A stretch of 64,000 nucleotides of DNA from Scatomonas sp963930955 (GCA_963930955.1 OZ006967.1:2108001-2172000), one strand, 5' to 3'; shown: positions 42,105-51,205, counted from the first letter of the stretch. Notes: a model not told the origin generated them from the letters alone. Numbers and translations are program-made.

Positions 42105-42133
42105 AGTATAGCAGTCCCTTTCAAAAAAGTCAA
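42105..42133 (-). promoter_or_regulatory. Sigma-A promoter of csoR
   Basis: On the minus strand TTGACT (42128-42133) and TATACT (42105-42110) are separated by 17 bp, upstream of the operator-like repeat. Confidence 0.75.
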
Positions 42134-42156
42134 TGCGAGTACAGACAAACCGTGAT

Positions 42157-42684
42157 TTACTGAATCACCTCTGCGATTTGTTCCAGTGAATCATAATCAA
42201 CAAAATCTACTTTTTTGTTATAGGTTTCTATCAATGTCTTATCTTCCTGCGTAAGACTTTCCGCCGGCCTGCTTTTAAGAGAATGAATGAGCATTTTCAT
42301 CATCGTCTTATGCTTGAAATTCAATTTACTGTAATCTATGCCGCCTCTTAAATGAAAAATCAAAGAGTTTTCTAAAATATCTTTTTCAATTTGTTTCGCG
42401 ACAGACGCCTTTATATGATCCGTATTTTCTTGTTTTTTTACATCTGCGAGCCCTACTGTAACCACAATCGTTTTAACATTGCTGTGTTTTAATCGTCTAA
42501 ATGTACTTTTTAATCCTTTTACGCCCCCCGCATATAAACCGCCCAAATATATGATCTGCCCATAATCCCTTATATCTTTTATGTTTTTATAACTTACGCA
42601 GGGAATTCCCGTTATCTCTGAAAGTTTTGCGGCGTATGCTTTTGCGGTTCCATATTGACTGCCGTATATAATCAGGCTTTTCAT
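42157..42684 (-). CDS. Flavodoxin-domain protein (Flavodoxin_5/HemG-like), AT-rich
   Basis: The 175-residue protein begins MKSLIIYGSQYGTAKAYAAKL, with the flavodoxin phosphate-binding loop SQYGTA at 9-14, and has IIYLGGLYAGGVKGL and VVTVGLADVKKQEN. These fit the Flavodoxin_5 family of small FMN redox proteins, some of which resemble HemG protoporphyrinogen oxidase. The gene is clearly richer in A/T than its neighbours and uses many A- and T-ending codons, suggesting recent transfer. A dyad lies in its promoter spacer at 42738-42752. Its partner and substrate are not known. Confidence 0.82.
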   Translation of the reverse strand: MKSLIIYGSQYGTAKAYAAKLSEITGIPCVSYKNIKDIRDYGQIIYLGGLYAGGVKGLKSTFRRLKHSNVKTIVVTVGLADVKKQENTDHIKASVAKQIEKDILENSLIFHLRGGIDYSKLNFKHKTMMKMLIHSLKSRPAESLTQEDKTLIETYNKKVDFVDYDSLEQIAEVIQ

Positions 42685-42729
42685 AATGCTTTATACCCCC
42701 TGCACCTCAAAATTTTTATCTGCATTCTC

Positions 42730-42758
42730 ATAATATCATACTTTACAAGTATTTCCAC
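42730..42758 (-). promoter_or_regulatory. Promoter with dyad in the spacer of the flavodoxin gene
   Basis: On the minus strand TATTAT (42730-42735) and a weak GTGGAA (42753-42758) are 17 bp apart. The perfect palindrome ATACTT-GTA-AAGTAT (42738-42752) fills nearly all of that spacer, the position typical of repressor or MerR-type operators. Confidence 0.55.
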
Positions 42759-42765
42759 CCCTCCT

Positions 42766-42803
42766 TATAAAAATAACGCAGACAATATCTCTACTGTCTG
42801 CGT
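42766..42803 (-). terminator. Intrinsic terminator of leuS
   Basis: ACGCAGACA (42776-42784) pairs with TGTCTGCGT (42795-42803), followed on the minus strand by TTATTTTTAT. It lies about 60 bp after the leuS stop. Confidence 0.75.
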
Positions 42804-42864
42804 CATTTTACGAATGCTCTTTTGAAATATGCACGGCGTTTCTGTTTTGAGATTTCCGCTCAAA

Positions 42865-45279
42865 TCATTTCATTACAATGTTAATGATCTTTCCGGGCAC
42901 ATAGATCTCCTTTACGATGCTGCCGGTGAGTTTTTCTTTTACCGCTTCTTTTCCGGCGGCAATGGCCTCTTTCTTGGCAATGTCTCTGGCCACGTTTACC
43001 ACCGCCCGGGTCTTGCCGTTGATCTGTACCGGGATCTCCACGGTGTCGTCCTTCATGGCTTCCTCATCGTGCTCCGGCCACTTCTCATGGAAGATAGTCT
43101 CGGTGTGGCCATAGCGCTCCCACAGCTCTTCCGCCACATGAGGGGCGAAAGGCGCCAGCAGCCGGGTAAAGGCTTCGATGGTCTCCCGGTCGATGCCTCC
43201 GGTCTTTTTGGCCAGATCAATGAGTTTATTGTTGTACTCCATGAAGGCGGAGATTACCGTGTTAAGGCTGAAGCTTTCCAGTCTCTGGGTTACGTCGTGG
43301 ACCAGCCGGTGGCGGAGCTTCACCATCTCGGGAGTCTCGGCCGCGCCGGCCTCCAGGCTGTCAAGAGCCAGGTTCCAGAATCTCTTCAGGAAACGGTTGA
43401 CTCCGTCAATGCCCCGGTCGTCCCACTCGGCGTCCAGCTCCGGCGGCCCCACGAAGAGCTCGTACATTCTCAGGGAATCGCAGCCATAGTCCCGCACCAG
43501 ATCGTCCGGGGAAACCACATTTCCCTTGGATTTGCTCATCTTGATGCCGTTCTTTCCGGTGATCATGCCCTGGTTAAACAGCTTCTGGAAGGGCTCGTCA
43601 AAATCAATGACCCCGATATCGCAGAGGAATTTGGTATAGAATCTGGAGTACAGCAGGTGCAGCACCGCGTGCTCCACACCGCCGATGTACATATCCACGG
43701 GAAGGTATTTATCCGCCTTCTCCCGGGAGACCAGTTCCTTGTCATTATGATTGTCCACGTACCGCAGGAAATACCAGGAGGAGCCTGCCCACTGGGGCAT
43801 GGTGTTGGTCTCCCGCTTGGCGTCTGCTCCGCAGACCGGGCACTTGCAGTTTACCCACTCGTCAATGGCAGCCAGAGGCGATTCTCCGGTTCCCGTGGGC
43901 TGATAGCTCTTTACATCCGGCAGCATCAGAGGAAGCTGATCCTCCGGCACAGGCACGTTGCCGCAGTGGGGGCAATGGATAATGGGAATGGGCTCGCCCC
44001 AGTATCTCTGACGGGAGAATACCCAGTCCCGGAGCTTGTAATTTACGGTCTTGCGGCCGAAGCCCTTCTCTTCGATCATATGGGGGGCTTCCTTCTTCAG
44101 CACAGAGGATTCCATGCCGTTCCAGTCTCCGGAATTGATCATGGTGCCGGAAGCCTCGGTATAAGCCTCGGTCATGTTCTGGATCTCTTTTCCGTCCTTG
44201 GCAATAACCTGCACAATGGGCAGTCCGAACTTTTTGGCAAATTCAAAGTCACGGTCGTCATGGGCGGGCACGCACATAATGGCGCCGGTTCCGTAATCGG
44301 CCAGCACGTAGTCGGAAAGCCAGATGGGAACTTTTTTCTGATTCAGCGGGTTAATAGCATAGCTTCCGGTAAAGACACCGGTTTTTTCCTTAGCCTGCAT
44401 CCGGTCTACATTGGACTTCATGGACGCGTCGTAAATATATTTTTCCACAGCCTCCCGGTTTTCCGGGGTCGCCAGTTCTTTGGCCAGGGCATGCTCCGGG
44501 GACAGAACCATAAAGGTGGCTCCGTGGAGGGTATCCGGTCTGGTGGTGTAGACGGTGATCTTCTCCTCCCTGCCCTCAATGGGGAAGTCCACTTCCGCGC
44601 CGTAGGATTTGCCGATCCAGTCGGTCTGCATCTTCTTTACCTTTTCCGGCCAGTCCAGCTTGTCCAGATCATTCAGCAGACGGTCCGCGTATTTGGTGAT
44701 CCGCAGCATCCACTGGCGGAGATTTTTCTTGGTCACCTCCGCGCCGCAGCGCTCGCAGCGGCCGTTGACTACTTCCTCGTTGGCAAGACCGGTTTTGCAG
44801 GAAGGACACCAGTTAATGGGAAATTCTTTCTCGTAAGCCAGTCCTTTTTTGAACATCTGCACAAAGATCCACTGGGTCCATTTGTAGAATCCTGGATCTG
44901 TAGTATTGACCTCCATATCCCAGTCATAGATGGCCGCGATATCATTGATCTGCTTCTTGATGTTCGCCACATTCTCCGCCGTGGATTTCGCGGGATGCAC
45001 GCCCATCTTGATGGCATAGTTTTCCGCCGGCAGGCCGAATGCGTCCCATCCCATGGGATGGATCACGTAGTAGCCCTGCATCAGCTTGTAGCGGCTCCAG
45101 ACGTCAGAGATCACGTAGCCCCTCCAGTGGCCTACATGCAGACCGTTGCCGGAGGGATAGGGAAACATGTCCAGACAGTAATATTTGGGCTTTTTCCCGT
45201 CATTTACGTTAATGGGATGCTTCTCCCAGTTTTCTTTCCATTTTTTCTCAATGGCTCTGTGATTAAAAGGTTCTGCCAT
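42865..45279 (-). CDS. leuS: Leucyl-tRNA synthetase
   Basis: The 804-residue class I synthetase charges tRNA-Leu. It has PYPSGNGLHVGHWRGY near 37-52 (HIGH variant HVGH), the editing region between about 220 and 420, zinc-type cysteines in CPSCKTG and KCPVCGADAKR, and GIKMSKSKGNVV near 580-591 (KMSKS loop). The C-terminal anticodon-binding region is complete. CAGGAGG precedes the ATG. A strong promoter lies 60 bp upstream, and the short leader has no room for a T-box. Confidence 0.97.
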   Translation of the reverse strand: MAEPFNHRAIEKKWKENWEKHPINVNDGKKPKYYCLDMFPYPSGNGLHVGHWRGYVISDVWSRYKLMQGYYVIHPMGWDAFGLPAENYAIKMGVHPAKSTAENVANIKKQINDIAAIYDWDMEVNTTDPGFYKWTQWIFVQMFKKGLAYEKEFPINWCPSCKTGLANEEVVNGRCERCGAEVTKKNLRQWMLRITKYADRLLNDLDKLDWPEKVKKMQTDWIGKSYGAEVDFPIEGREEKITVYTTRPDTLHGATFMVLSPEHALAKELATPENREAVEKYIYDASMKSNVDRMQAKEKTGVFTGSYAINPLNQKKVPIWLSDYVLADYGTGAIMCVPAHDDRDFEFAKKFGLPIVQVIAKDGKEIQNMTEAYTEASGTMINSGDWNGMESSVLKKEAPHMIEEKGFGRKTVNYKLRDWVFSRQRYWGEPIPIIHCPHCGNVPVPEDQLPLMLPDVKSYQPTGTGESPLAAIDEWVNCKCPVCGADAKRETNTMPQWAGSSWYFLRYVDNHNDKELVSREKADKYLPVDMYIGGVEHAVLHLLYSRFYTKFLCDIGVIDFDEPFQKLFNQGMITGKNGIKMSKSKGNVVSPDDLVRDYGCDSLRMYELFVGPPELDAEWDDRGIDGVNRFLKRFWNLALDSLEAGAAETPEMVKLRHRLVHDVTQRLESFSLNTVISAFMEYNNKLIDLAKKTGGIDRETIEAFTRLLAPFAPHVAEELWERYGHTETIFHEKWPEHDEEAMKDDTVEIPVQINGKTRAVVNVARDIAKKEAIAAGKEAVKEKLTGSIVKEIYVPGKIINIVMK

Positions 45280-45338
45280 TTCTGTTTTTCCTCCTGTCAG
45301 TTCAAGACTCGCCCCTTGGGGGCAAAACTCATAAAGCC

Positions 45339-45367
45339 ATTATATGTATCCGCTTCTTTATTGTCAA
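45339..45367 (-). promoter_or_regulatory. Consensus sigma-A promoter of leuS
   Basis: On the minus strand TTGACA (45362-45367) and TATAAT (45339-45344) are separated by 17 bp, a full consensus match. The following leader contains a GCCCC-CAA-GGGGC hairpin. Confidence 0.8.
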
Positions 45368-45378
45368 GAAAATACCGG

Positions 45379-45412
45379 AAAAAAGGACGTGAACGCCGAA
45401 GCGCTCACGCCC
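45379..45412 (-). terminator. Intrinsic terminator of the EF-G paralogue gene
   Basis: GGGCGTGAGCGC-TTCG-GCGTTCACGTCC on the minus strand forms a 12-bp stem with a TTCG tetraloop (45385-45412), followed by six T residues (45379-45384). Confidence 0.9.
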
Positions 45413-45426
45413 TTTTTCTGCAGGGA

Positions 45427-47517
45427 TTATTCTTCTATCTGAGTCAGCTTGCTGGCTCTGGCAGCCACTTCCTTCTCCTGTACATCGGAGGGAGCCTGCT
45501 CATAACGGGCAAACTCATAGGAGAAATCTCCGCTTCCGCCGGTCATGGAACGAAGGTTGGTAGAATATCCGTAGATCTCCAGTTCCGGAACTTCCGCTTC
45601 GATCACCGTATTGCCGCCCTGTTCCGGATTCATGCCCAGCACCCGGCCTCTGCGCTTGTTCAGATCGCCCATAACATCGCCGGTATATTTGTCCGGCACT
45701 GTAACCTTCATAGTAACAATGGGCTCAAGGAGAACCGGACTGGCCTCCATGAATCCCTTCTTAAAAGCCATCATGGTAGCGGTCTTAAAGGCCATTTCCG
45801 AAGAATCTACAGGATGGTAAGAGCCGTCATACAGCACAGCTTTTACGCCCACCACCGGGTAAGCCGCCAGAGGTCCGGACTGTACGGATTCCGCCAGACC
45901 TTTTTCCACTGCCGGGAAGTAGTTCTTAGGCACAGCCCCGCCTACTACCTGCTGTTCAAATACAAAGGGAGTCTCCAGATCCCCGGAGGGCTCAAACCGC
46001 ATCTTTACGTGACCGTACTGGCCGTGGCCGCCGGACTGTTTTTTATACTTGGACTCTACATCGGATTTCTTGCGGATGGTCTCCCGGAAAGCCACCTTGG
46101 GCTGGGACAGTTCCACCTCTACTTTGTATCTTTCCATCAGCTTGCTGACGATGATGTCGATATGCTGATCGCCGATGCCGTAGATCAGAGTCTGATGGTT
46201 GGCGGAATCGTTCACCGCCTTCATGGTCAGGTCTTCAGACATCATTCTGGCAAAGGCCTGGGAGATCTTATCCACATCCCCTTTATTTTTCGGTTTATAC
46301 CTCTTTGCTGTATAAGGTTTGGAAACCATTACCGGACCGTAGGAAACCGGATGGGCCTTGGTAGCCAGTGAATCCCCGGTTTTTGCGTCCCCGAGCTTGG
46401 CGATGGCTCCGATATCTCCTGCGTGCAGTTCGGGAACCTCCAGAGGCTTGTTGCCCTGAAGCACATAAAGCTTGTTCAGCTTTTCCTCTTTGTCCTGGGT
46501 TACGTTATAGAGGGCATCATCATTTTTAATTACGCCGGAGCAGACCTTGATCAGGGAATACTTGCCCAGGAAGGGATCTGCAATGGTCTTGAAAATAAAG
46601 GCGCTTTTTGCTTTCTGGAAATCATAGTCCGCATCGTAAACCGCGCCGCTGCTCTGATCCAGTCCTGCTTTCTTTCTCTGGGAAGGATCCGGGAAATATC
46701 CCACAATATCATCCAGGAGATTGGACACGCCCCGAAGATTCACCGGAGAGCCCATGCATACCGGAACCAGGCTGCCGTCCCCTACATTTACAGCCAGGGC
46801 AGAAGAAATCTCTGCCACCGAGAACTCTTCCCCGCCAAAATAGCGGTCCATGAACTCTTCGCTGGTCTCCGCCACAGATTCCATGAGAGCTTCTCTGTAT
46901 TTTTCCAGATATTCTCTGGAGTACTCGGGGATCTCGCACTCTTCCTTGCCTGCCTTGTCCACGTAGCGGCGGCCTTTATTCTTTACGATGTTGATGTAAC
47001 CCACAAATTTCTCGTTCTCACGAATGGGCATATGCAGGGGGGCGATCCGCTTTCCGTAAAGCTCCTGCAGCTGCTCCACAACCTTGCGGTAGCTGACATT
47101 ATCAATATCCATGTCGGTTACAAAGATCATTCTGGGCAGTTTATAGCGCTCGCAGAGATCCCAGGCTTTCTGGGTGCCCACCTGTACGCCGGCTTTTCCG
47201 GAAACCACGATAATGGCGGCGTCCGCTGCGGCTGCCGCCTCCTCGGCCTCCCCTACAAAATCAAAGAAACCAGGGGTATCCAGTATATTGATCTTTACCT
47301 TGCCCCACTCCACAGGAACAACTGAAGTGGAAATTGAAAATTTACGTTTGATCTCTTCTTTATCAAAATCGCTGACGGTGTTGCCGTCCGCAACCTTTCC
47401 GAGACGATTTGTGATTCCGGAAAGATATGCCATAGCCTCCACCAGCGTAGTCTTTCCTGATCCGCCGTGGCCAAGGAGCACCACATTTCTGATTCTGTCA
47501 GTTCTGAAAACGTCCAT
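45427..47517 (-). CDS. EF-G-like translational GTPase (paralogue with altered G4 motif)
   Basis: The 696-residue protein has the size and five-domain layout of EF-G. The P-loop is GHGGSGKT near 16-23, rather than the AHIDAGKT form, and the G3 motif DTPG is intact near 80-83. The G4 motif, normally NKxD, reads TDMD near 134-137, and the G5 region reads GSP rather than GSA. Domain IV (GVKAVLYDGSYHPVDSSEMAF near 580-600) is present. These features match EF-G paralogues of clostridia rather than the main fusA; function is uncertain (it could aid ribosome recycling or a specialised translocation step). GGGAGG precedes the ATG. Confidence 0.88.
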   Translation of the reverse strand: MDVFRTDRIRNVVLLGHGGSGKTTLVEAMAYLSGITNRLGKVADGNTVSDFDKEEIKRKFSISTSVVPVEWGKVKINILDTPGFFDFVGEAEEAAAAADAAIIVVSGKAGVQVGTQKAWDLCERYKLPRMIFVTDMDIDNVSYRKVVEQLQELYGKRIAPLHMPIRENEKFVGYINIVKNKGRRYVDKAGKEECEIPEYSREYLEKYREALMESVAETSEEFMDRYFGGEEFSVAEISSALAVNVGDGSLVPVCMGSPVNLRGVSNLLDDIVGYFPDPSQRKKAGLDQSSGAVYDADYDFQKAKSAFIFKTIADPFLGKYSLIKVCSGVIKNDDALYNVTQDKEEKLNKLYVLQGNKPLEVPELHAGDIGAIAKLGDAKTGDSLATKAHPVSYGPVMVSKPYTAKRYKPKNKGDVDKISQAFARMMSEDLTMKAVNDSANHQTLIYGIGDQHIDIIVSKLMERYKVEVELSQPKVAFRETIRKKSDVESKYKKQSGGHGQYGHVKMRFEPSGDLETPFVFEQQVVGGAVPKNYFPAVEKGLAESVQSGPLAAYPVVGVKAVLYDGSYHPVDSSEMAFKTATMMAFKKGFMEASPVLLEPIVTMKVTVPDKYTGDVMGDLNKRRGRVLGMNPEQGGNTVIEAEVPELEIYGYSTNLRSMTGGSGDFSYEFARYEQAPSDVQEKEVAARASKLTQIEE

Positions 47518-47568
47518 ATGTATTACCTCCCAATCTGATTCTCAGCAATATAATTTTGCTATGTGTAT

Positions 47569-47597
47569 ATTCTACTAAATTTTTTCGAATTTATCAA
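47569..47597 (-). promoter_or_regulatory. Sigma-A promoter of the EF-G-like gene
   Basis: On the minus strand TTGATA (47592-47597) and TAGAAT (47569-47574) are separated by 17 bp, about 50 bp upstream of the ATG. Confidence 0.7.
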
Positions 47598-47703
47598 TAA
47601 AAATATCCATTTTGCTGTAATAATCACGAAATTTCTTTGTATACCGGAAATCCGGCTTTTAACTTTCGCAAGTTAAACTTTCAAACTTTAAACCGATAAA
47701 TCG

Positions 47704-47732
47704 TTGACTTTTTTCTTTCTTTATCATAGAAT
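47704..47732 (+). promoter_or_regulatory. Sigma-A promoter of aroF-tyrA-aroA
   Basis: TTGACT (47704-47709) and TAGAAT (47727-47732) are separated by 17 bp. The leader to the aroF ATG is about 45 nt. Just upstream are AACTTT/AAGTT repeats (47664-47692) that could be regulatory. Confidence 0.75.
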
Positions 47733-47782
47733 GAATGCGGGAAGATTTCCCATAAATTGATGATATAGAGAGGAACAAATCC

Positions 47783-48796
47783 ATGATTATTGTAATGAAA
47801 CCCAACGCCCCCCAGGAGGCGGTAGCCCGGGTCACCAGCCTGGTTCAGGAAAAGGGGCTGGAGACCCATCTTTCTCACGGAAAAGAAGTCACCATCATCG
47901 GCGTGGTGGGTGACAAAACAAAATTATCAAATGAAAATCTGACCCTCCTTCCCTGGGTGGACAAACTGGTGCCGATTACGGAAAGCTACAAGCTTTCTAA
48001 CCGGAAATTCCATCCGGAGCCTTCCAGAGTCCGTGTAAAAAATCACGAAATCGGACCGGACACGCTGACCATTATGGCCGGCCCCTGCGCCGTGGAAACG
48101 GAAGAACAGCTTATGACCATTGCCCGTGAGGTAAAAAAAGGAGGCGCCCAGTTCGTTCGGGGCGGCGCCTACAAGCCCAGGACTTCTCCCTACTCTTTCC
48201 AGGGTCTGGAAGTGGAAGGCCTCAGATATATGGCAGAAGCCGGAAAGGAATTTGATCTCTGCACCATCTGTGAGGTAATCAGCGAGGAGGCCATTGAAGC
48301 CGCTGCTAAGTATGTGGATATGCTGCAGATCGGGGCCCGGAACATGCAGAACTTTCAGCTGCTCCGGGAGGCCGGCCGGTCAGGTATGCCGGTGCTGCTG
48401 AAAAGAGGGCTGGCGGCCACCATTGATGAGTGGCTGAATGCGGCGGAATACATTATTTCCGAAGGAAATCCCAACGTGGTCCTCTGCGAACGGGGCATCC
48501 GCACTTATGAGACTTCCACCAGAAACACCCTGGATCTTAGCGCAGTACCTGTGATCCGCCAGAAATCCCATCTGCCCATCATCGTAGATCCCAGCCACGC
48601 CACCGGAGTCTGCGCCTACGTGCCGCCTCTGGCCAAAGCCGCTGTAGCCTGCGGTGCGGACGGACTGATGATCGAAGTTCATAACGATCCGGAACACGCC
48701 CTTTCCGATGGTCCCCAGTCTCTGACCTTTCCGGCTTACCAGCAGCTGATGGAGGAACTGGAAGGCTACCGGAAACTGGCCGGTCGCAGACTGTGA
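47783..48796 (+). CDS. aroF: DAHP synthase (3-deoxy-7-phosphoheptulonate synthase), AroF type
   Basis: The 337-residue enzyme condenses PEP and erythrose-4-phosphate to open the shikimate pathway. Residues 1-65 form a ferredoxin-like regulatory domain (MIIVMKPNAPQEAVARV, GKEVTIIGVVGD) of the Thermotoga-type enzyme, associated with feedback control. The catalytic barrel has MAGPCAVETEEQL near 96-108, FVRGGAYKPRTSPYSFQG near 127-144 and PIIVDPSHATG near 269-279. GAGAGGAAC precedes the ATG. It is the first gene of a three-gene plus-strand operon. Confidence 0.95.
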   Translation: MIIVMKPNAPQEAVARVTSLVQEKGLETHLSHGKEVTIIGVVGDKTKLSNENLTLLPWVDKLVPITESYKLSNRKFHPEPSRVRVKNHEIGPDTLTIMAGPCAVETEEQLMTIAREVKKGGAQFVRGGAYKPRTSPYSFQGLEVEGLRYMAEAGKEFDLCTICEVISEEAIEAAAKYVDMLQIGARNMQNFQLLREAGRSGMPVLLKRGLAATIDEWLNAAEYIISEGNPNVVLCERGIRTYETSTRNTLDLSAVPVIRQKSHLPIIVDPSHATGVCAYVPPLAKAAVACGADGLMIEVHNDPEHALSDGPQSLTFPAYQQLMEELEGYRKLAGRRL

Positions 48797-48804
48797 GGCC
48801 AGCA

Positions 48805-49896
48805 ATGAAGATAGGTTTTATCGGCCTTGGCCTCATCGGCGGTTCCATTGCCAGAGCCATGCGGAAATTTCACCCGGACTATGAACTTATGGCTTCCGCC
48901 CGTTCCCGGGAAACCCTCCAGGAGGCTGTCTCCGCCGGTGTGATCCAGACAGCCTGTGAAGAGCGGGATCCCCGGTTCGGAGAATGTGATTATATCTTTC
49001 TCTGCGCTCCGGTGCAGACAAATCTCACATATCTTTCCTTTTTAAAAGAGACGATCCGTCCTGACTGCATCCTGACGGACGTTGGAAGCGTCAAGGGAGA
49101 GATCCACCGGGCGGTAGAGGAGCTGGAACTGACTGCTAATTTTATCGGCGGCCATCCCATGGCCGGCTCGGAAAAAACCGGATTTTCCAATTCCACGGAT
49201 TACCTGCTGGAAAATGCCTATTATATCATCACTCCGGCAGGAAATGTACCCCTGGCCAAAGTCTCGGAATATGTGGAGCTTGCCTCCTCTCTGGGGGCTA
49301 TTCCTCTGGTATTGACCCCCGAGGAACACGACTATATTGTGGCTGCTGTCAGCCATCTGCCTCATATTGCCGCTTCCTGCCTGGTAGGCGCCGTGGCTCA
49401 GCTGGACACTCCGGAAGAAAGGATGAAATTGCTGGCCGCAGGGGGATTCCGGGACATTACCAGGATCGCCTCCTCCTCCCCGGAAATGTGGGAACAGATC
49501 TGTCTTTCCAACCGGGAACAGATCTCCAAAGTACTGGATGCCTACATACGCCTTCTGTTTCAGGCCAAATACATGGTAGACAAAGGAGACGGCAGGGGAC
49601 TTCAGGAGCTTTTCCGGGATGCCAGAAATTACCGGGATTCCCTCACCGACATTACCTCCGGTCCTACTTCCAGGGAATTTGTTCTGTATTGCGATATATA
49701 CGACGAAGCCGGTGGAATTGCCACTATCACGACTCTGCTGGCTATGAATGCCATTAACATTAAAAACATCGGCATCCTGCATAACCGGGAATTTGAGGAA
49801 GGGGTCCTCCGCATTGAATTTTATGAGGGCGACTCCTGCCGCAAAGCCCTCCGTATCCTGGGAGACCGGAATTACACGGTGCACCAGAGAAACTAG
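48805..49896 (+). CDS. tyrA: Prephenate dehydrogenase with ACT domain
   Basis: The 363-residue NAD(P)-dependent enzyme converts prephenate to 4-hydroxyphenylpyruvate for tyrosine synthesis. It begins with a Rossmann fold (KIGFIGLGLIGGSIARAMR), then LTDVGSVKGEI, GGHPMAGSEKTGFSN and the helical dimer domain. The C-terminal 75 residues form an ACT-like domain (DEAGGIATITTLLAMNAINI), probably tyrosine-responsive. A GTG at 48793 would overlap the aroF stop; the ATG at 48805 with TGAGG upstream matches the family start. It precedes aroA by 18 bp. Confidence 0.94.
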   Translation: MKIGFIGLGLIGGSIARAMRKFHPDYELMASARSRETLQEAVSAGVIQTACEERDPRFGECDYIFLCAPVQTNLTYLSFLKETIRPDCILTDVGSVKGEIHRAVEELELTANFIGGHPMAGSEKTGFSNSTDYLLENAYYIITPAGNVPLAKVSEYVELASSLGAIPLVLTPEEHDYIVAAVSHLPHIAASCLVGAVAQLDTPEERMKLLAAGGFRDITRIASSSPEMWEQICLSNREQISKVLDAYIRLLFQAKYMVDKGDGRGLQELFRDARNYRDSLTDITSGPTSREFVLYCDIYDEAGGIATITTLLAMNAINIKNIGILHNREFEEGVLRIEFYEGDSCRKALRILGDRNYTVHQRN

Positions 49897-49914
49897 AAAG
49901 GATATTCACGTCAT

Positions 49915-51195
49915 ATGAAACTGAAAAAAGCAGCAGCGCCGCTCCGGGGGGAACTTTCCATTCCCGGAGATAAATCCATCTCCCATCGGGCCGTTATGCT
50001 TGGCTCTCTGGCAAAAGGGGACACAGAGATCACGCATTTTCTGGAGGGGGCGGACTGTCTGTCAACCATCCGCTGTTTCCGCCGCCTGGGAGTCTCTATC
50101 GAAGCAGAAAAAGGCAGAATCCTGATTCACGGAAAGGGACTTCACGGGCTGTCTGCCCCGGATTCCGTGCTGGACTGCGGCAACAGCGGAACAACCACCC
50201 GGCTGCTTTCCGGTATCCTGGCCGGCCAGTCTTTTGCCAGCCAGATAACCGGGGACGCTTCCATTCAGAAACGCCCTATGGGCCGTATCATCCGGCCCCT
50301 GCGGGCCATGGGAGCCTCCATAGAGAGCCTGCAGGGCAACGACTGCGCGCCTCTTCAGATCCAGGGAAAATCCCTCCAGGGGATCCACTATGATTCTCCG
50401 GTGGCCTCCGCCCAGGTAAAATCCTGCGTGCTGCTGGCAGGGCTCTACGGCGACGGCCCCACCTCCGTAACAGAACCGGCCCTTTCCCGGAACCACACGG
50501 AACTGATGCTCCGCTATTTCGGCGGAAATGTTGTGTCTTCCGGAAAAACCGCCTCCGTGACTCCGGAGCCGGATCTCCGTGGCGGCAAAGTGGAGGTGCC
50601 GGGAGACATTTCCTCGGCCGCGTACTTTCTGGCCGGGGCTCTTCTGGTTCCCGGCTCAGAAATCCTTCTGAAACATGTGGGCATCAATCCCACCAGAGAC
50701 GGAGTTCTCCGTGTCATTAAAGCCATGGGCGGGGATGTCCGTCTTCTGAATGAAACCGTATCCGGCGGAGAGCCGGCAGCAGATCTGCTGATCCGTTTCA
50801 GCCCCCTTCACGGCACCACCATCGAAGGAGATCTGATTCCTTCCCTGATCGATGAACTTCCGGTTCTGGCGGTTCTGGCAGCTTTCGCTCAGGGTACCAC
50901 CATCATCCGGGACGCAGAAGAACTCCGGGTCAAGGAATCGGACCGGCTGGCGATTCTGGTAGAAAGTCTTTCCGCTATGGGAGCGGATGTCACCGGGACG
51001 GAAGACGGCATGATTATCCGGGGCGGACGTCCCCTTCACGGGGCCTGTATCAACAGCCACCTGGATCATCGGATCGCCATGTCCTTTGCAGTGGCCTCTC
51101 TGGCAGCAGAGGGGACGACAGAAATTCTGGACGCGGACTGCGTAAATATTTCCTATCCGGATTTCTACAAAGACCTTGGCAATCTGCAGCAGTAA
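49915..51195 (+). CDS. aroA: EPSP synthase (3-phosphoshikimate 1-carboxyvinyltransferase)
   Basis: The 426-residue enzyme transfers the enolpyruvyl group of PEP to shikimate-3-phosphate. It has IPGDKSISHRAVMLG near 18-32, LDCGNSGTTTRLLSGI near 85-100 and LRVKESDRLAILVESL near 335-350. The GNSGTT form resembles the class II enzymes of Bacillus and clostridia rather than the GNAGTA of E. coli. It ends the plus-strand operon and is followed by a shared bidirectional terminator. Confidence 0.96.
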   Translation: MKLKKAAAPLRGELSIPGDKSISHRAVMLGSLAKGDTEITHFLEGADCLSTIRCFRRLGVSIEAEKGRILIHGKGLHGLSAPDSVLDCGNSGTTTRLLSGILAGQSFASQITGDASIQKRPMGRIIRPLRAMGASIESLQGNDCAPLQIQGKSLQGIHYDSPVASAQVKSCVLLAGLYGDGPTSVTEPALSRNHTELMLRYFGGNVVSSGKTASVTPEPDLRGGKVEVPGDISSAAYFLAGALLVPGSEILLKHVGINPTRDGVLRVIKAMGGDVRLLNETVSGGEPAADLLIRFSPLHGTTIEGDLIPSLIDELPVLAVLAAFAQGTTIIRDAEELRVKESDRLAILVESLSAMGADVTGTEDGMIIRGGRPLHGACINSHLDHRIAMSFAVASLAAEGTTEILDADCVNISYPDFYKDLGNLQQ

Positions 51196-51205
51196 CAGAC
51201 ACTTC

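Noticed and set aside
45280..45367. Possible T-box riboswitch before leuS
   Set aside because: The promoter leaves only about 50 nt before the ribosome site, too short for a T-box, and no T-box core sequence was seen.
42829..46371. An 1180-codon open frame on the plus strand spanning leuS and the EF-G-like gene
   Set aside because: It is entirely antisense to two well-supported genes with full motifs, its peptide is rich in His, Gly and Leu with no recognisable domains, and it crosses the leuS promoter and the EF-G terminator.
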